Of a stretch of 64,000 nt of DNA, positions 1 through 9,454 are shown piece by piece. Position numbers and translations under genes: made by a program. Under the pieces are notes generated by a model. That model did no database searches and was not told the origin of the DNA. It worked only from the letters and a program-made list of their open reading frames with translations. How positions within the stretch are numbered: the stretch's first letter is position 1; each line of letters opens with the position of its first letter. This DNA comes from Sphingomonas naasensis. GTDB taxonomy: Bacteria > Pseudomonadota > Alphaproteobacteria > Sphingomonadales > Sphingomonadaceae. Where the stretch lies: assembly GCF_004792695.1 (NCBI RefSeq), contig NZ_SRXU01000010.1:1-64000 (forward strand), written 5' to 3'.

Positions 1-573
1 CCGTGCGCCGCCGCCCCCGCGCCGCGTCCCGAGCCGGCGGCCCCGCGCGTCTACGAGGATCCGATCGCCGACGCGCCGCCCGAATATGATCCTTTCGCGC
101 CGCCGCCCTCGCGCCGGTCGCGCCCGCGGCGCAATCCCGCGCGCCGCTGGACCGCCGCGGCGGTGGTCGCCGGCGTCTCGATGCTGCTCGGTGCCGGCGC
201 GATCCTCTATTCGGGCGCGCCCGGCATCGCCGCCGGCATCGCCTCGCATTTCGGGCTGGGCATCGGCGGCGAGGCGGAGACGCCGCTGCGCTTCACCGAC
301 AAGAGCGTCGAGCTTCGCCCGATGCCCAATGGCAGCGAGGCGTTCGTCGTCTCGGGCAAGGTGATGAACCCCACCGATGCGCAGCAGCGTATCCCCGACA
401 TCCGCGTCGAGCTGCGCGACGGCGCGGACCAGCTCGTTTATAGCTGGCGGATCACTCCGGAGAACCGCGCGCTCGGCCCCAAGGGCTCGCTCGACTTCAC
501 CGGCGCCAAGCTCGATGTGCCGCCGAACGCCAAGGTCGTCGAGCTCAGCTTCGCGAGCGAAATCGGCGGCTGA
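1..573 (+). CDS. DUF3426-type protein, C-terminal part (5' end outside window)
   Basis: The open frame enters from the left edge and ends at TGA 571-573, so about 190 codons of a longer gene are visible. They show a Pro/Arg-rich, probably disordered stretch, then one hydrophobic segment at roughly residues 50-80, then a C-terminal domain of about 100 residues with phrases such as VVSGKVMNPT and VYSWRI. This is the look of the DUF3426 domain that follows an N-terminal MJ0042 zinc ribbon in alphaproteobacterial membrane proteins. The role is unknown. GTG 163 could be read as a start but the frame is open further upstream. Its 3' end overlaps the convergent MATE gene by 29 bases. Confidence 0.7.
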   Translation, partial: PCAAAPAPRPEPAAPRVYEDPIADAPPEYDPFAPPPSRRSRPRRNPARRWTAAAVVAGVSMLLGAGAILYSGAPGIAAGIASHFGLGIGGEAETPLRFTDKSVELRPMPNGSEAFVVSGKVMNPTDAQQRIPDIRVELRDGADQLVYSWRITPENRALGPKGSLDFTGAKLDVPPNAKVVELSFASEIGG

Positions 574-1903
574 CCCAGCCGAGCCGGAGGCCGTGCAGCA
601 GCGCGGCCGCCACCATGCCGATCCCCGAGGCGAGGACGAGCCCGTTGGGGCCGTGCCCGCCATGGACGAGCAGCACGCCCAGCCCGCCGGTGACGAGGAA
701 GAAGGCGATGATGCCGTTGACGCCGGCCGCGATCTGGTCGCCTAGCGAGCGCAGCGCATAGACGAACACCACCTGCACCCCGTCGAACAGGATGAACGGC
801 GCCCAGAGCAGGAGCATCGTCGCGGCAAGGCGATGCACCGGCTCGGTGGCGGGGAAGACCGACACCACCGGCAGCGCGAGCGTCACCAGCAGCACCGAGA
901 GCGTGCCGGTCGCCAGCGCGGCGAGCAGCGCTGCGATCGCCGTGCGTCGGGCCGCGTCGTGCGGCGCGCCCTCGCCCACGGCATTGCCGACGCGCACGCC
1001 CGCCGCCGAGCCGAGCCCGAGCGCCACGGCGAAAGTGACGTTGTGGATCGAGAAGACGATCTGGAAGGCATGCGCGGTGGTCGTGCCGAGCTGGGTCGAT
1101 AGCGCGATCAGGATCGAGAAGCCGACCAGCTCGAGCCCCGAGGCGATCGCCGGCACCACTCCGAAGCACGCCAGCCGCCACGCCCCGGCCCAGGAATCGC
1201 GGCTGCCGAGCTCGGAAAGGTCGTGCACCCCGCGCTGGGCGGCGCGCGGCAGCGTCCATGCCGCGCCGACCATGCCGATCGCGCCCATCGCCGAGGCGAT
1301 CGCCGTCGCGGCAGCAGCCCCGGCGGCGCCCATCGCCGGCAGGCCGAGCTGGCCGGTGGCGAAGATCCACGCCAGCAGCGCGTTGATCGGCAGGATCGCC
1401 AGATTGACCACGGTGACGCGGCGGGGCCGGCTGACACCTTCGAGGAAGAAGCTCGCCGCGATGATGACCAGCTGAAAGGGATAGGCGAGCGCCATGATCC
1501 GCACGACATGCGCCGCTTCGGGCGCGGTGCCGCGGGCGACGCCGAGCGCGATCAGCATCGGTTCGGGCCAGAGGAACAGCGTCAGTCCGCTGAGCAATCC
1601 GAGCACGAGCGCGAGCACCATCCCTTGATGGAGCACCCGGCCGGTCTCGCGCAGCGCGCCCGCGCCATCGGCGCGCGAGACGTAGACGAGGATTCCGGTC
1701 AGCCAGCCGAGCCCGACGACGATCCCGGGAAAGGTCAGCGATCGGCTCGCGCCGAGCGCCGCCGCCTCACTGGTGCTCACCAGCCCGACCACCGCCACGT
1801 CGGTGACGTGGAGGATCGTCCAGTTGAGGCTGGTCAGCACCACGGGCCACGCCAGAGCGAGGATGCGGCGCATCTCGGCGGAGAGGGCGGGGGAGAGCAG
1901 CAT
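545..1903 (-). CDS. MATE family multidrug/Na+ efflux transporter
   Basis: This is a polytopic inner-membrane protein of about 452 residues with around twelve hydrophobic segments. It carries the family's early signature around LAWPVVLTSLNWTILHVTDV and a duplicated two-bundle layout, the second half starting near ACFGVVPAIASGLELVGFS. MATE pumps expel cationic drugs or metabolites using Na+ or H+ gradients; the substrate cannot be read here. The frame stays open upstream to 2251, but that would run antisense through a tRNA gene, so the start is taken at ATG 1903 (MLLSPALSAEMRR). ATG 1927 is an alternative; neither has a clear ribosome site. Confidence 0.85.
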   Translation of the reverse strand: MLLSPALSAEMRRILALAWPVVLTSLNWTILHVTDVAVVGLVSTSEAAALGASRSLTFPGIVVGLGWLTGILVYVSRADGAGALRETGRVLHQGMVLALVLGLLSGLTLFLWPEPMLIALGVARGTAPEAAHVVRIMALAYPFQLVIIAASFFLEGVSRPRRVTVVNLAILPINALLAWIFATGQLGLPAMGAAGAAAATAIASAMGAIGMVGAAWTLPRAAQRGVHDLSELGSRDSWAGAWRLACFGVVPAIASGLELVGFSILIALSTQLGTTTAHAFQIVFSIHNVTFAVALGLGSAAGVRVGNAVGEGAPHDAARRTAIAALLAALATGTLSVLLVTLALPVVSVFPATEPVHRLAATMLLLWAPFILFDGVQVVFVYALRSLGDQIAAGVNGIIAFFLVTGGLGVLLVHGGHGPNGLVLASGIGMVAAALLHGLRLGWVSRRFRSRS

Positions 1904-2031
1904 GGCGGACGCCGCGTGTACGGGCATAAGGCAAATTACGAAAGCGCATCGGAGTGGGTTGCGTGGGCCCAAACGCTTTGCTAGGGGCCGCGCCTTACCA
2001 GTCGCCGGGGACCTCCCGGTGAGTTTCACGT

Positions 2032-2118
2032 GCGGTCGTGGCGGAACTGGTAGACGCGCAACGTTGAGGTCGTTGTGGCCGAAAGGCCGTGGAAGTTCGA
2101 GTCTTCTCGACCGCACCA
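2032..2118 (+). tRNA. tRNA-Leu (anticodon GAG)
   Basis: An 87-nt class II tRNA with encoded CCA. The acceptor stem GCGGTCG pairs with CGACCGC. The D-arm is GCGGAACTGGTAGAC, the anticodon stem CAACG/CGTTG holds loop TTGAGGT (anticodon GAG), and the long variable arm contains GGCCGAAAGGCC. The T-arm reads GTTCGAGTC. It sits alone between the MATE gene and a TonB-dependent receptor. Confidence 0.95.
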
Positions 2119-2249
2119 GAAACCCCCGGGCGCCGCAGCGCGGCCCCGATTTTCTCCAGCCCTGGCACAATTTTGCGACAAGTCGCTTGTAGCGAGCCAG
2201 TGAACGCGCGCCCGCTCCGGGTGCTGCAGTCGCGTATGGGGAGTGGGTC

Positions 2250-5200
2250 ATGTTGAAATGGGGTTGCGCCGTGAGTGCGCTGATGATCGGCGCGTTGCCG
2301 ATGACGGCGTACGCGCAGGATCAGGCGGCCCCTGCCGTGCCGGCCGACCCCGCTGCACTAACGCCCGCGCAGACCGCCGCGCAACAGACGCCGCCCCCTG
2401 AAGAGGAGGATGTGCCGGTCGAGGACGTGGTGGTGACCGGCCAGCTGCGCGGCGCCGTGCCCGGCGACGTCAAGCCCGAGGTCCAGCTCGGGCCGGCCGA
2501 TATCCGGGCCTATGGCGCCTCGAACGTCACCGAATTGCTGGCGTCACTGTCGGCGCAGCTCGGCAGCGGTTCGGGCCGGGGCGACGAGCAGCCGGTGATC
2601 CTGCTCAGCGGCCGCCGCTCGAGCCTCGCCGAGATCCGCAACATCCCCACCGAAGCGATCGAGCGGATGGACATCCTGCCCGAGGAAGCTGCGCTCCAAT
2701 ATGGCTATGGCGCCAACCAGAAGGTCGTCAATTTCGTCCTGCGGCGCCGCTTCATGGGGCTCACCACCCTGCTCGAAGGCGCGATGCCCACTGCCGGCGG
2801 CAATTCGTGGCAGAACGGCAACATCAACCTGCAGAAGATCCGCCGCGACGAGCGGCTCGAGCTTGACGTCAAGTACAGCCAGAATTCGGGCATTCTCGAA
2901 AGCGAGCGCGGGGTGACGCGCGCCGGCACGTCACTGTTCGATACGCGGGGCAACATCGTCGGTATCAACGATGGTGAGATCGATCCCGCGCTGAGCGCGC
3001 TCGCCGGGACGCCGGTGACGGTGGCGGGCGTGCCCGACGGCGCGGCGGGCGCGATGCCGACGCTGGCGGGCTTCGCCGCCAATGCCAACACGGCCAATGT
3101 CGCCGATCTCACGCCATATCGAACGCTTTCCGGCGGCGGCGGCGGCGGTGGCGTGAACGGCGGGCCGGGCTTCTCGGCGACCCCGCAGAAGAAGCTCGAG
3201 ATCAGCGGCAGCTACACGCCCAGGATTTCGGATAAGGTGAGCGCCAACGCCACCTTCGGGCTGGTGCTCAATCACAGCGATGCGCTGCTCGGCCTGCCCA
3301 GCGCGACGCTGCGGCTGCCGACGGGCAATCCGTTCTCGCCCTTCACGCAGGACGTGCGGCTGCTGCGCTATTACGACAATCTCGACCCGCTCGCGCGCAG
3401 CACCGACAACCGCGCGCTCAGCGGCGGCCTGACCTTCAACAGCCAGACCTCGCCCTGGCTGGCGAGCTGGGGCTGGTCGCTCCAGGCCAACTATGCGTAT
3501 GGCGAGAACAATTCGGTCACCACCACCGGGATCGATGCCGCCCAGGCGCAGACGCTGCTCGACGCGCGCGATCCCGGCTTCAATCCGTTCGGGCCGCTGC
3601 CGATGTCGCTGGCGGTCAACCGCCCCGACCAGATCTCCAAAGCGGTCACCAACAACGCCAGCATCGATTTCACGACCTTCGGCGCGCTGTTCAAGCTCCC
3701 CGCCGGCGATGTCCGCGCCACCTTGCGCGTGCTCGGGCGAAGCGAGGATCAGGACAGTCGATCGTGGATCGCCGGCCGGTTTCAGGCGGGCGACATCTCG
3801 CGCGATACGGGCAGTCTGCGCGGCAATATCAGCGTGCCGCTGACCAGCAGCTCGCGCGGCGTGCTCGGCGCGATCGGCGACTTGTCGCTCAACGGCAATG
3901 TCGAAATCGAGCAGCTCTCCGATTTCGGCCGGTTGGTCAGCACCGGATACGGCCTCAACTGGTCGCCGATCCGGCAGGTGCGCGCCAATATCAGCGTCAC
4001 CAACGATCGCGGCGCGCCCACGCCGGCGCAGCTGGGCAACCCGGTGCTGGTGACGCCGAACCGGCGCGTCTTCGATTTCGTGCGCAACGAGAGCGTCGAC
4101 ATCACCGCGATCACCGGCGGCAATCCGCTGCTGCAGGCGGACAATCGTCGGGTGTTCAGGGCAGGCCTCAGAATACGGCCGCTCGACGAAACCAATCTGA
4201 CGATCAACGCCAACTATACCGAACAGCATTTCCGCAACTATGTGGACTCCTTCCCGGGCGCGACCGTGGAGATCGAGGCCGCCTTCCCGGATCGCTTCGA
4301 GCGCGATCTCGACGATCGGCTGATCAGCATCGACTATCGACCGGTCAATTTCGCGCGCCGCGATACATCGCAGCTACGCTGGGGCATCGACTTTTCGATC
4401 CCGATCTCCTCACCGCAGGCCAAGCGCATGCAGGAGCGGCGCACCGCCTTCCAGGCGGCGATGGCCGAATCGCGCCGGACCGGCCAGCCGCTGCCGCCCG
4501 AATTCACTGCGCAGCTCGAGCAGTTCCGCCGCCTTGGCCAGCAGCAGAGCTTGTTTGGCGGCAACCAGCGTCGCTTCGGGCAGGGGCAAGGCCAGGGCCA
4601 AGGGCAGGGCGCAGGCCAGCAACAGGGGCAGGGACAGCAGCAGGGGCAGGGCCAGCCGCCGCAGGATCAGACCCGCGCGCGGGGTGAAGGGCAGGGACCC
4701 GGTGCCGGTGGCGGCGGGTTCCGCGGCCCCGGCGGTGGCGGCGGGCGTGGCTTCGGCGGCGGACGCGGCGGCTTTGGCGGCGGCAATATCGTCCGCTTCA
4801 CGCTCAATCACACCTGGATCTTCAAGGACGAGGTGCTGATCCGACCCGGCCTGCCGGTCATCGACCGGCTCGACGGCTCGTCGGGCCAGAGCATCGCCGC
4901 GCATCGGATCGACGCTCTCGCCGCCGTCAAGCGCGACGCCTGGCTGCTCCAGGCCACTGCCTATTGGCAGAGCGGATCGGAGCGGATGACCGGCCCGATC
5001 GGCAGCCAGACGAAGCTGAACATGGGCAGCCTCGCCAAGGTCGGTCTGCTCACCGAGTTCAATCCCGGCCAGAACATCGATTTCCTGCTCAGGAACCCGT
5101 GGCTGCGCGGATCGCGCATCCAGCTCCGCGTCGACAATCTGTTCGATGCGCGGCAGCGCGTGACCGACGAGAATGGCGAGGTTCCGGCGGCCTTCGCGCC

Positions 5201-5261
5201 CAATCTGATCGATCCGCTCGGCCGGGTCGTTCGGCTGACCTTCCGCAAGCAGTTCTTCTAG
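2250..5261 (+). CDS. TonB-dependent outer-membrane receptor with Gly/Gln-rich insert
   Basis: A 1003-residue outer-membrane protein. A signal peptide ends near TAYAQ (residues 1-22). A Pro-rich spacer is followed by the TonB-box-like EDVVVTG and a plug domain (about residues 60-165) with VILLSGRRSSLAEIRNI and MDILPEEAALQYGYGANQKVVNFVL. The rest should be the 22-strand barrel. Residues ~776-847 are a low-complexity insert, first GQ repeats and then GGG/FGGG repeats, and a run of seven Gly occurs near residue 293. Receptors of this class import siderophores, vitamins or oligosaccharides using TonB-ExbBD energy; the ligand is unknown. ATG 2250 is well placed for the signal peptide. Confidence 0.85.
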   Translation: MLKWGCAVSALMIGALPMTAYAQDQAAPAVPADPAALTPAQTAAQQTPPPEEEDVPVEDVVVTGQLRGAVPGDVKPEVQLGPADIRAYGASNVTELLASLSAQLGSGSGRGDEQPVILLSGRRSSLAEIRNIPTEAIERMDILPEEAALQYGYGANQKVVNFVLRRRFMGLTTLLEGAMPTAGGNSWQNGNINLQKIRRDERLELDVKYSQNSGILESERGVTRAGTSLFDTRGNIVGINDGEIDPALSALAGTPVTVAGVPDGAAGAMPTLAGFAANANTANVADLTPYRTLSGGGGGGGVNGGPGFSATPQKKLEISGSYTPRISDKVSANATFGLVLNHSDALLGLPSATLRLPTGNPFSPFTQDVRLLRYYDNLDPLARSTDNRALSGGLTFNSQTSPWLASWGWSLQANYAYGENNSVTTTGIDAAQAQTLLDARDPGFNPFGPLPMSLAVNRPDQISKAVTNNASIDFTTFGALFKLPAGDVRATLRVLGRSEDQDSRSWIAGRFQAGDISRDTGSLRGNISVPLTSSSRGVLGAIGDLSLNGNVEIEQLSDFGRLVSTGYGLNWSPIRQVRANISVTNDRGAPTPAQLGNPVLVTPNRRVFDFVRNESVDITAITGGNPLLQADNRRVFRAGLRIRPLDETNLTINANYTEQHFRNYVDSFPGATVEIEAAFPDRFERDLDDRLISIDYRPVNFARRDTSQLRWGIDFSIPISSPQAKRMQERRTAFQAAMAESRRTGQPLPPEFTAQLEQFRRLGQQQSLFGGNQRRFGQGQGQGQGQGAGQQQGQGQQQGQGQPPQDQTRARGEGQGPGAGGGGFRGPGGGGGRGFGGGRGGFGGGNIVRFTLNHTWIFKDEVLIRPGLPVIDRLDGSSGQSIAAHRIDALAAVKRDAWLLQATAYWQSGSERMTGPIGSQTKLNMGSLAKVGLLTEFNPGQNIDFLLRNPWLRGSRIQLRVDNLFDARQRVTDENGEVPAAFAPNLIDPLGRVVRLTFRKQFF

Positions 5262-5273
5262 AATGCGGGTGGC

Positions 5274-6233
5274 CTAGCGTGCCGCCAGCACCGGCTGGCG
5301 GATCGGCCGCCCGAAGCGCTCGCCCTTGTCCTGGTCCATGATCCGCCGGTAGAGCAGCGTGATCGACACGCGGCGGTTGCGCGGGTCGGTCGGGGTCTCG
5401 ACGATCAACGGCTCGCGGTCCGCGACGCCTTCGATCCGCTCGAAGCGCGTCTCGGGCACGCCGCCGCCGAACAGCCGGCGGCGCGTCGCCTCGGCGCGGC
5501 CGCTCGACAGCATCCAATTGTTCATGTTGCGCGGGTCGCCATAGCCGAGGCTGTCGGTATGGCCGCGGATCATGATCGGGTTTTCCATCCCGGCGATGCT
5601 CTCGCCGATCATCCCGATCAGCGTGCTCGCATCGGGGACCAGCGCGGTCGTGCCGAGATCGAACATCGAATAATTTGCGTCGTCGAGCAGGTCGATGCGC
5701 ATCCCGTCGCGGGTCGCGACGAAGCGGATATGCTTGGCCAGCTTGGCGAGCTGCTGGTGCGTCCGCATCTTGCTCTGGATCGCCTTGGCGGTCTCGCTGA
5801 AATTCTTCTGGTCCTGCGCGGTCAGCGCGCGCTGGTCCTTGAGCGTGCCCTTTTGCCCGGTGCCGACATCGTTGCCGCCGGTCGCGCCGGCGGGGATCGT
5901 CATCGATCGCGTGCCGGTCTGCGCCGCTTTGGTCGGATAATTGTCGCGGGAATTGATCGCATCGCCGCCGAGCAGCCCGTTCGAGCCGGCGCTGTTCTGC
6001 TTGAAGTCGATCAGCGTCGGCGCGAAATAATCGGCGAGCGCCTTGCGCTGCTTCTCGGTGGTCGCGCCGAGCAGCCAGAGCAGCAGGAAGAACGCCATCA
6101 TCGCAGTCACGAAATCGGCATAGGCGACCTTCCACGCGCCGCCGTGATGGCCGCCATGGCCCTCGACGAAGATCTTCTTGACGATGATCTTCGGCGGTTG
6201 GTTCGATCCGTGGGGCGCACGCGCTGCAGCCAT
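5274..6233 (-). CDS. motB: Flagellar motor stator protein MotB
   Basis: A 319-residue stator subunit that anchors the proton channel to peptidoglycan. The N-terminal helix WKVAYADFVTAMMAFFLLLW carries the proton-binding Asp at residue 40, equivalent to Asp32 of E. coli. The C-terminal OmpA-like domain has MIRGHTDSLGYGDPRNMNNW and SSGRAEATRRRL. It lies just downstream of motA on the same strand, so the two form a motAB operon. A second, smaller stator-like pair is at 16153-17309. Confidence 0.95.
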   Translation of the reverse strand: MAAARAPHGSNQPPKIIVKKIFVEGHGGHHGGAWKVAYADFVTAMMAFFLLLWLLGATTEKQRKALADYFAPTLIDFKQNSAGSNGLLGGDAINSRDNYPTKAAQTGTRSMTIPAGATGGNDVGTGQKGTLKDQRALTAQDQKNFSETAKAIQSKMRTHQQLAKLAKHIRFVATRDGMRIDLLDDANYSMFDLGTTALVPDASTLIGMIGESIAGMENPIMIRGHTDSLGYGDPRNMNNWMLSSGRAEATRRRLFGGGVPETRFERIEGVADREPLIVETPTDPRNRRVSITLLYRRIMDQDKGERFGRPIRQPVLAAR

Positions 6234-6237
6234 GACG

Positions 6238-7101
6238 TCAACGCCCGCGCAGGCCGTCGAACACTTCGCCGAAGCCCGGCTGGTTGGCGTGGGCGATGCC
6301 CGAGCGCGCCGCCTCGATCACCAGAGGCTGCGGATGGCCGTGGAGCGAGGCGATGATGATCTGCTTGACCGTGTGGTAGATCGCCGCATCGGCATCGATC
6401 ACCTGCTGGAGCCGGGTCGCGAGCGGTCCGACGATGCCATAAGCGAGCAGCACGCCGAGAAAGGTGCCGACCAGCGCCGAGCCGATCATCCCGCCGAGGA
6501 TCGTCGGCGGCTTGTCGATCGAGCCCATCGTCTTCACCACGCCGAGCACGGCAGCGACGATGCCGAGCGCGGGCAAGGCGTCCGCGAGGCCCTGCAGCGT
6601 CGACTGCGGCCCCTGGACGTCGTGGTGGTGCGTCTTGATCGCGTTATCCATCACTTCCTCGACCGCGTGCACGTCGAGCGTGCCCGACGAGACGACGACG
6701 AGACGCAGCGTGTCGGTGATCAGGTTGATCAAGGTGTGATCGGCGAGCAGCCGCGGATATTCGGCGAAGATCGCGGAGGATTTCGGATCCTCGACATGCG
6801 GCTCGAGCGCGATCGGCCCTTCGGTGCGCAGCATCTTCATCAGCTTGGAGACGAGGAAGATCGTGTCGAGATAGTCCTGCTTCTTGTATTTCGGGCCCTT
6901 GACGACCTTCATGAAGCCGCCGCCCAGCGCCTTCAGCTCCTTCATCGAATTGCCGATGATGAGCGCGCCCAGGGCCGCGCCGCCGATGATCAGCATCTCG
7001 TGCGGGAGTGCGTGCATCACCGGGCCGAGCGCGCCGCCGGTGATGACGAATCCGCCGAACACCATGGCGATGAGGACGACGAAGCCGATCACTACAAACA
7101 T
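6238..7101 (-). CDS. motA: Flagellar motor stator protein MotA
   Basis: A 287-residue four-helix stator subunit. It has the cytoplasmic loop that pushes on FliG (KSSAIFAEYPRLLADHTLIN) and the two channel prolines, in ALPALGIVAAVLGVVKTMG and YGIVGPLATRL. The reading frame is open 12 codons further, but ATG 7101 (MFVVIGFVVLIA) is chosen because GGGGAAAG lies about nine bases upstream. It is followed after four bases by motB. A possible sigma-28 promoter lies at 7147-7173. Confidence 0.95.
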   Translation of the reverse strand: MFVVIGFVVLIAMVFGGFVITGGALGPVMHALPHEMLIIGGAALGALIIGNSMKELKALGGGFMKVVKGPKYKKQDYLDTIFLVSKLMKMLRTEGPIALEPHVEDPKSSAIFAEYPRLLADHTLINLITDTLRLVVVSSGTLDVHAVEEVMDNAIKTHHHDVQGPQSTLQGLADALPALGIVAAVLGVVKTMGSIDKPPTILGGMIGSALVGTFLGVLLAYGIVGPLATRLQQVIDADAAIYHTVKQIIIASLHGHPQPLVIEAARSGIAHANQPGFGEVFDGLRGR

Positions 7102-7146
7102 GCGACTGAACTTTCCCCCATGGCCGCGGACCGGCACTCGATTTGG

Positions 7147-7173
7147 TAAACGACCGCTTCGCCGTGTCTTTCA
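7147..7173 (-). promoter_or_regulatory. Possible sigma-28 (FliA) promoter of motAB
   Basis: On the minus strand the sequence reads GAAAG, 13 bases, GTCGTTTA. It resembles the stronger candidates before flgM (TAAAG-N14-GTCGTTCA) and fliD (TAAAG-N14-GCCGCTTA) but with a one-base shorter spacer. It lies about 46 bases before the motA start. This is pattern matching only. Confidence 0.3.
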
Positions 7174-7208
7174 GCGGAAAAGCGCGGAAAATCCGCGCGC
7201 CGCCCGAA

Positions 7209-8105
7209 TCACTTCAGATAATCGAACAGCGACAGGCTGGTGAGCTTGGTGAAGCTCGCCTGAGTCGCCTGCAGGATCGTCAGCGTCTTCTGCAGCTCGG
7301 TCGCCGCGGTCGGAATGTCCGTTTCCTCGAGCGATTTGCGCGTCGTCTCGCGCGCCTCGCCGGCGTCGACGAGCCGATCGGCGTCGAGCTCGAGCCGCGC
7401 CGCGCGCGCGCCTACCGAGGCGCGGGCGAGCCCGACGGTCTCGATCGACGCATTGATGCCGTTGAGTGCGGCTTCGCCTGCCGCCTTGACGTCGCCGCCG
7501 GCGTCGAGCGCATCGGCGAAGGCGCCGATCACCGCGAAGATGTCGCTGGAACCGGCGGCGAAGGCGCGCGGGCCGGTCACGCCCGCCTGGATGCCGATGC
7601 CCTCGCCGATCGGGATCGGCGACGGTTCGCCGGTGCCGGCGAAGCTGATCGTGCCGTCGGCCGCCTCGACATAGGCGACGTCGCCGGTCGCGCCGCCGAA
7701 CAGCGGCTGGCCGCGCACGTCCTTGGTGTTCGCCAGCGCGAACAGCGAATCGCGGATCGCGTTCAATTCCTCGCTGACCGCCTTGCGATTGGCGTCGGAC
7801 AGGGTGCCCGTCTTGGCCTGGGTGGCGAGCTCGAGCGCGCGCTGGAGCTGCGATTCGACGCTGTCGAGCGCGGTGTCGGTCTGATCGAGCAGCCCCTGCG
7901 CCATGTCGATGTTCGCCGCATAGGCACCGTCGTTGGCGGTCTGCTGCTTCAGCCCCTGGAGCCGCAGCCACGTGGCGGGGTCTTCCGACGCGGTCTGGAT
8001 CCGCTTGCCGGTGGCGATCTGCGTCTGGACCTTGTCGGCCTGCGCGGTCAGCTGCGCCATCAGCGAGGCGGGGCGGCTGTAGAGCTGCGAAGTGGCGATG
8101 CGCAT
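7209..8105 (-). CDS. flgL: Hook-filament junction protein FlgL (HAP3)
   Basis: A 298-residue flagellin-like adaptor joining hook to filament. The N-terminal coiled-coil region (MRIATSQLYSRPASLMAQLT and QTQIATGKRIQTASEDPATW) and the C-terminal helix (ETDIPTAATELQKTLTILQAT) match the D0/D1 ends of flagellin-family proteins. ATG 8105 is chosen although the frame is open far into flgK, because the family begins with MRIAT-like sequence. It is the last gene of flgBCDEFGHIJKL, eight bases after flgK. Confidence 0.93.
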   Translation of the reverse strand: MRIATSQLYSRPASLMAQLTAQADKVQTQIATGKRIQTASEDPATWLRLQGLKQQTANDGAYAANIDMAQGLLDQTDTALDSVESQLQRALELATQAKTGTLSDANRKAVSEELNAIRDSLFALANTKDVRGQPLFGGATGDVAYVEAADGTISFAGTGEPSPIPIGEGIGIQAGVTGPRAFAAGSSDIFAVIGAFADALDAGGDVKAAGEAALNGINASIETVGLARASVGARAARLELDADRLVDAGEARETTRKSLEETDIPTAATELQKTLTILQATQASFTKLTSLSLFDYLK

Positions 8106-8113
8106 GGTCGGCC

Positions 8114-9454
8114 TCAGCGGATGTCGAGGATGGATTGCAGCGTTTCGCGCGCGACCTGGATCACGCGGGTCGACGCCTGATAGGCTTGCTGGAAGCGGAT
8201 CAGATCGACCGCTTCCTCGTCGATATTGACCCCCACCGCGGCGCTGCGCTCGGCAATGGCGGAGTCGCGCATCGCGGTCTGCGCCTCGGCGACCGCGGTC
8301 CGCGCCGACAGAGCGGCGGCGTTGGCGGTGGTCAGGCTGGCGACGCCGTCCTCGCTCCGCGCGGTGCTGCGCAGCGTCTCGAACCCGGCGAGATTGCCAT
8401 TGTCGCGCACCCCCGCGCCGCGGCCGGCCGCGGCGATGCCGCGCGGATCGTCGAGGACGAGGCTGAGCTGCGAGGCCGGATCGCCGATCGCGAACATCGG
8501 CGCGCCGGGGTTGCCGTCGAGATCGTCGCCCGCGGCTTGCACGGCGTTGACGCCATTGGCGAAGTCGGTGGCGAGCCGGTTGATCTCGGCATGCGCGTCG
8601 GCGATGCGCTGCGCGCCCTCGGCGAGGCCGGCAAGCGTGCCGCCGCTGGGCGACACCGCGCTGCTCTGCCCCTGGAAATGCACGGCATAGGCGACCAGCC
8701 CCGCATCGCTGCGCGCATAGGTTACCGCACCGGCATTCTCGCCCTCGACCAGCACCGGACCGGCGACGCCGCCGACGCGCACGGTCGCCTTGCCGAAGTC
8801 GTCGGTGGTCACCGAGACGTCGGCGATCGCGCTCATCTCCTCGAGCAGCTTGTCGCGCTGATCGAGCAGCGCTGCCTGTCCGCTGGTCCCCGGCGCCGAG
8901 CGGCCGAGCCCGGCATTGACCTTGCCCAATGCGCTGGCCAGCCCGTTGAGTTGGGTCGCCGCGGCGCCGGCGCTCGCGTCGAGATCGGCCATCGCGCCGT
9001 CGAGCGCGGCGCCGGTCGCGGCGAAGGACGCGGCGACGCTCGACGCGGCCTCGAGCATCGTCGCGCGCGGGGCGCTCGACGCCGGGTCGGCGGCCACCTT
9101 CTTGGCGGCGTTGAAAAAGGCCGTCAGCCGCTCGCCGAGCTGGTTGCCGCTCAGCGAGCCCTCGATCCGCTCGAGCCATGTCGCGCCGGTCTCGGTGCGC
9201 GCGAGCTCGGCGGTCGCGGTGCGGACCGCGGCGGTCTTGTAGATGTCGGTGGCGCGCGCGATCCCGTTGACCACCACGCCCATGCCCTGCGCGTTGCCGG
9301 TGGCCAGCCCGCCGGGCGCAACCACCTCGCGCACCGGCGCGGTGCGGCGCGAGTAGCCGGCCTGGCCGGCATTGGCGATGTTCTCCGAAGTGGTGGTCAG
9401 CGCGGTCTGATATGCCCTGAGGCTCGACGCGCCGATCGACAGCATGTCGCTCAT
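8114..9454 (-). CDS. flgK: Flagellar hook-associated protein FlgK (HAP1)
   Basis: A 446-residue protein. The N-terminal rod/hook motif is SIGASSLRAYQTALTTTSENIANAGQAGYSRR, and the C-terminal helix VDLIRFQQAYQASTRVIQVA is shared by FlgE/FlgG/FlgK. FlgK is the first junction protein laid on the finished hook. It starts within the last codons of flgJ (ATGA overlap at 9451-9454), showing tight translational coupling. Confidence 0.93.
   Translation of the reverse strand: MSDMLSIGASSLRAYQTALTTTSENIANAGQAGYSRRTAPVREVVAPGGLATGNAQGMGVVVNGIARATDIYKTAAVRTATAELARTETGATWLERIEGSLSGNQLGERLTAFFNAAKKVAADPASSAPRATMLEAASSVAASFAATGAALDGAMADLDASAGAAATQLNGLASALGKVNAGLGRSAPGTSGQAALLDQRDKLLEEMSAIADVSVTTDDFGKATVRVGGVAGPVLVEGENAGAVTYARSDAGLVAYAVHFQGQSSAVSPSGGTLAGLAEGAQRIADAHAEINRLATDFANGVNAVQAAGDDLDGNPGAPMFAIGDPASQLSLVLDDPRGIAAAGRGAGVRDNGNLAGFETLRSTARSEDGVASLTTANAAALSARTAVAEAQTAMRDSAIAERSAAVGVNIDEEAVDLIRFQQAYQASTRVIQVARETLQSILDIR

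Noticed and set aside
1904..2251. N-terminal extension of the MATE protein
   Set aside because: The open frame continues upstream but crosses tRNA-Leu(GAG) in antisense, and the extension has no membrane character or motif.
8106..9179. Extension of flgL into flgK
   Set aside because: The upstream codons are out of frame with flgK and low-complexity Arg-rich; FlgL family proteins start at the MRIATSQ position.
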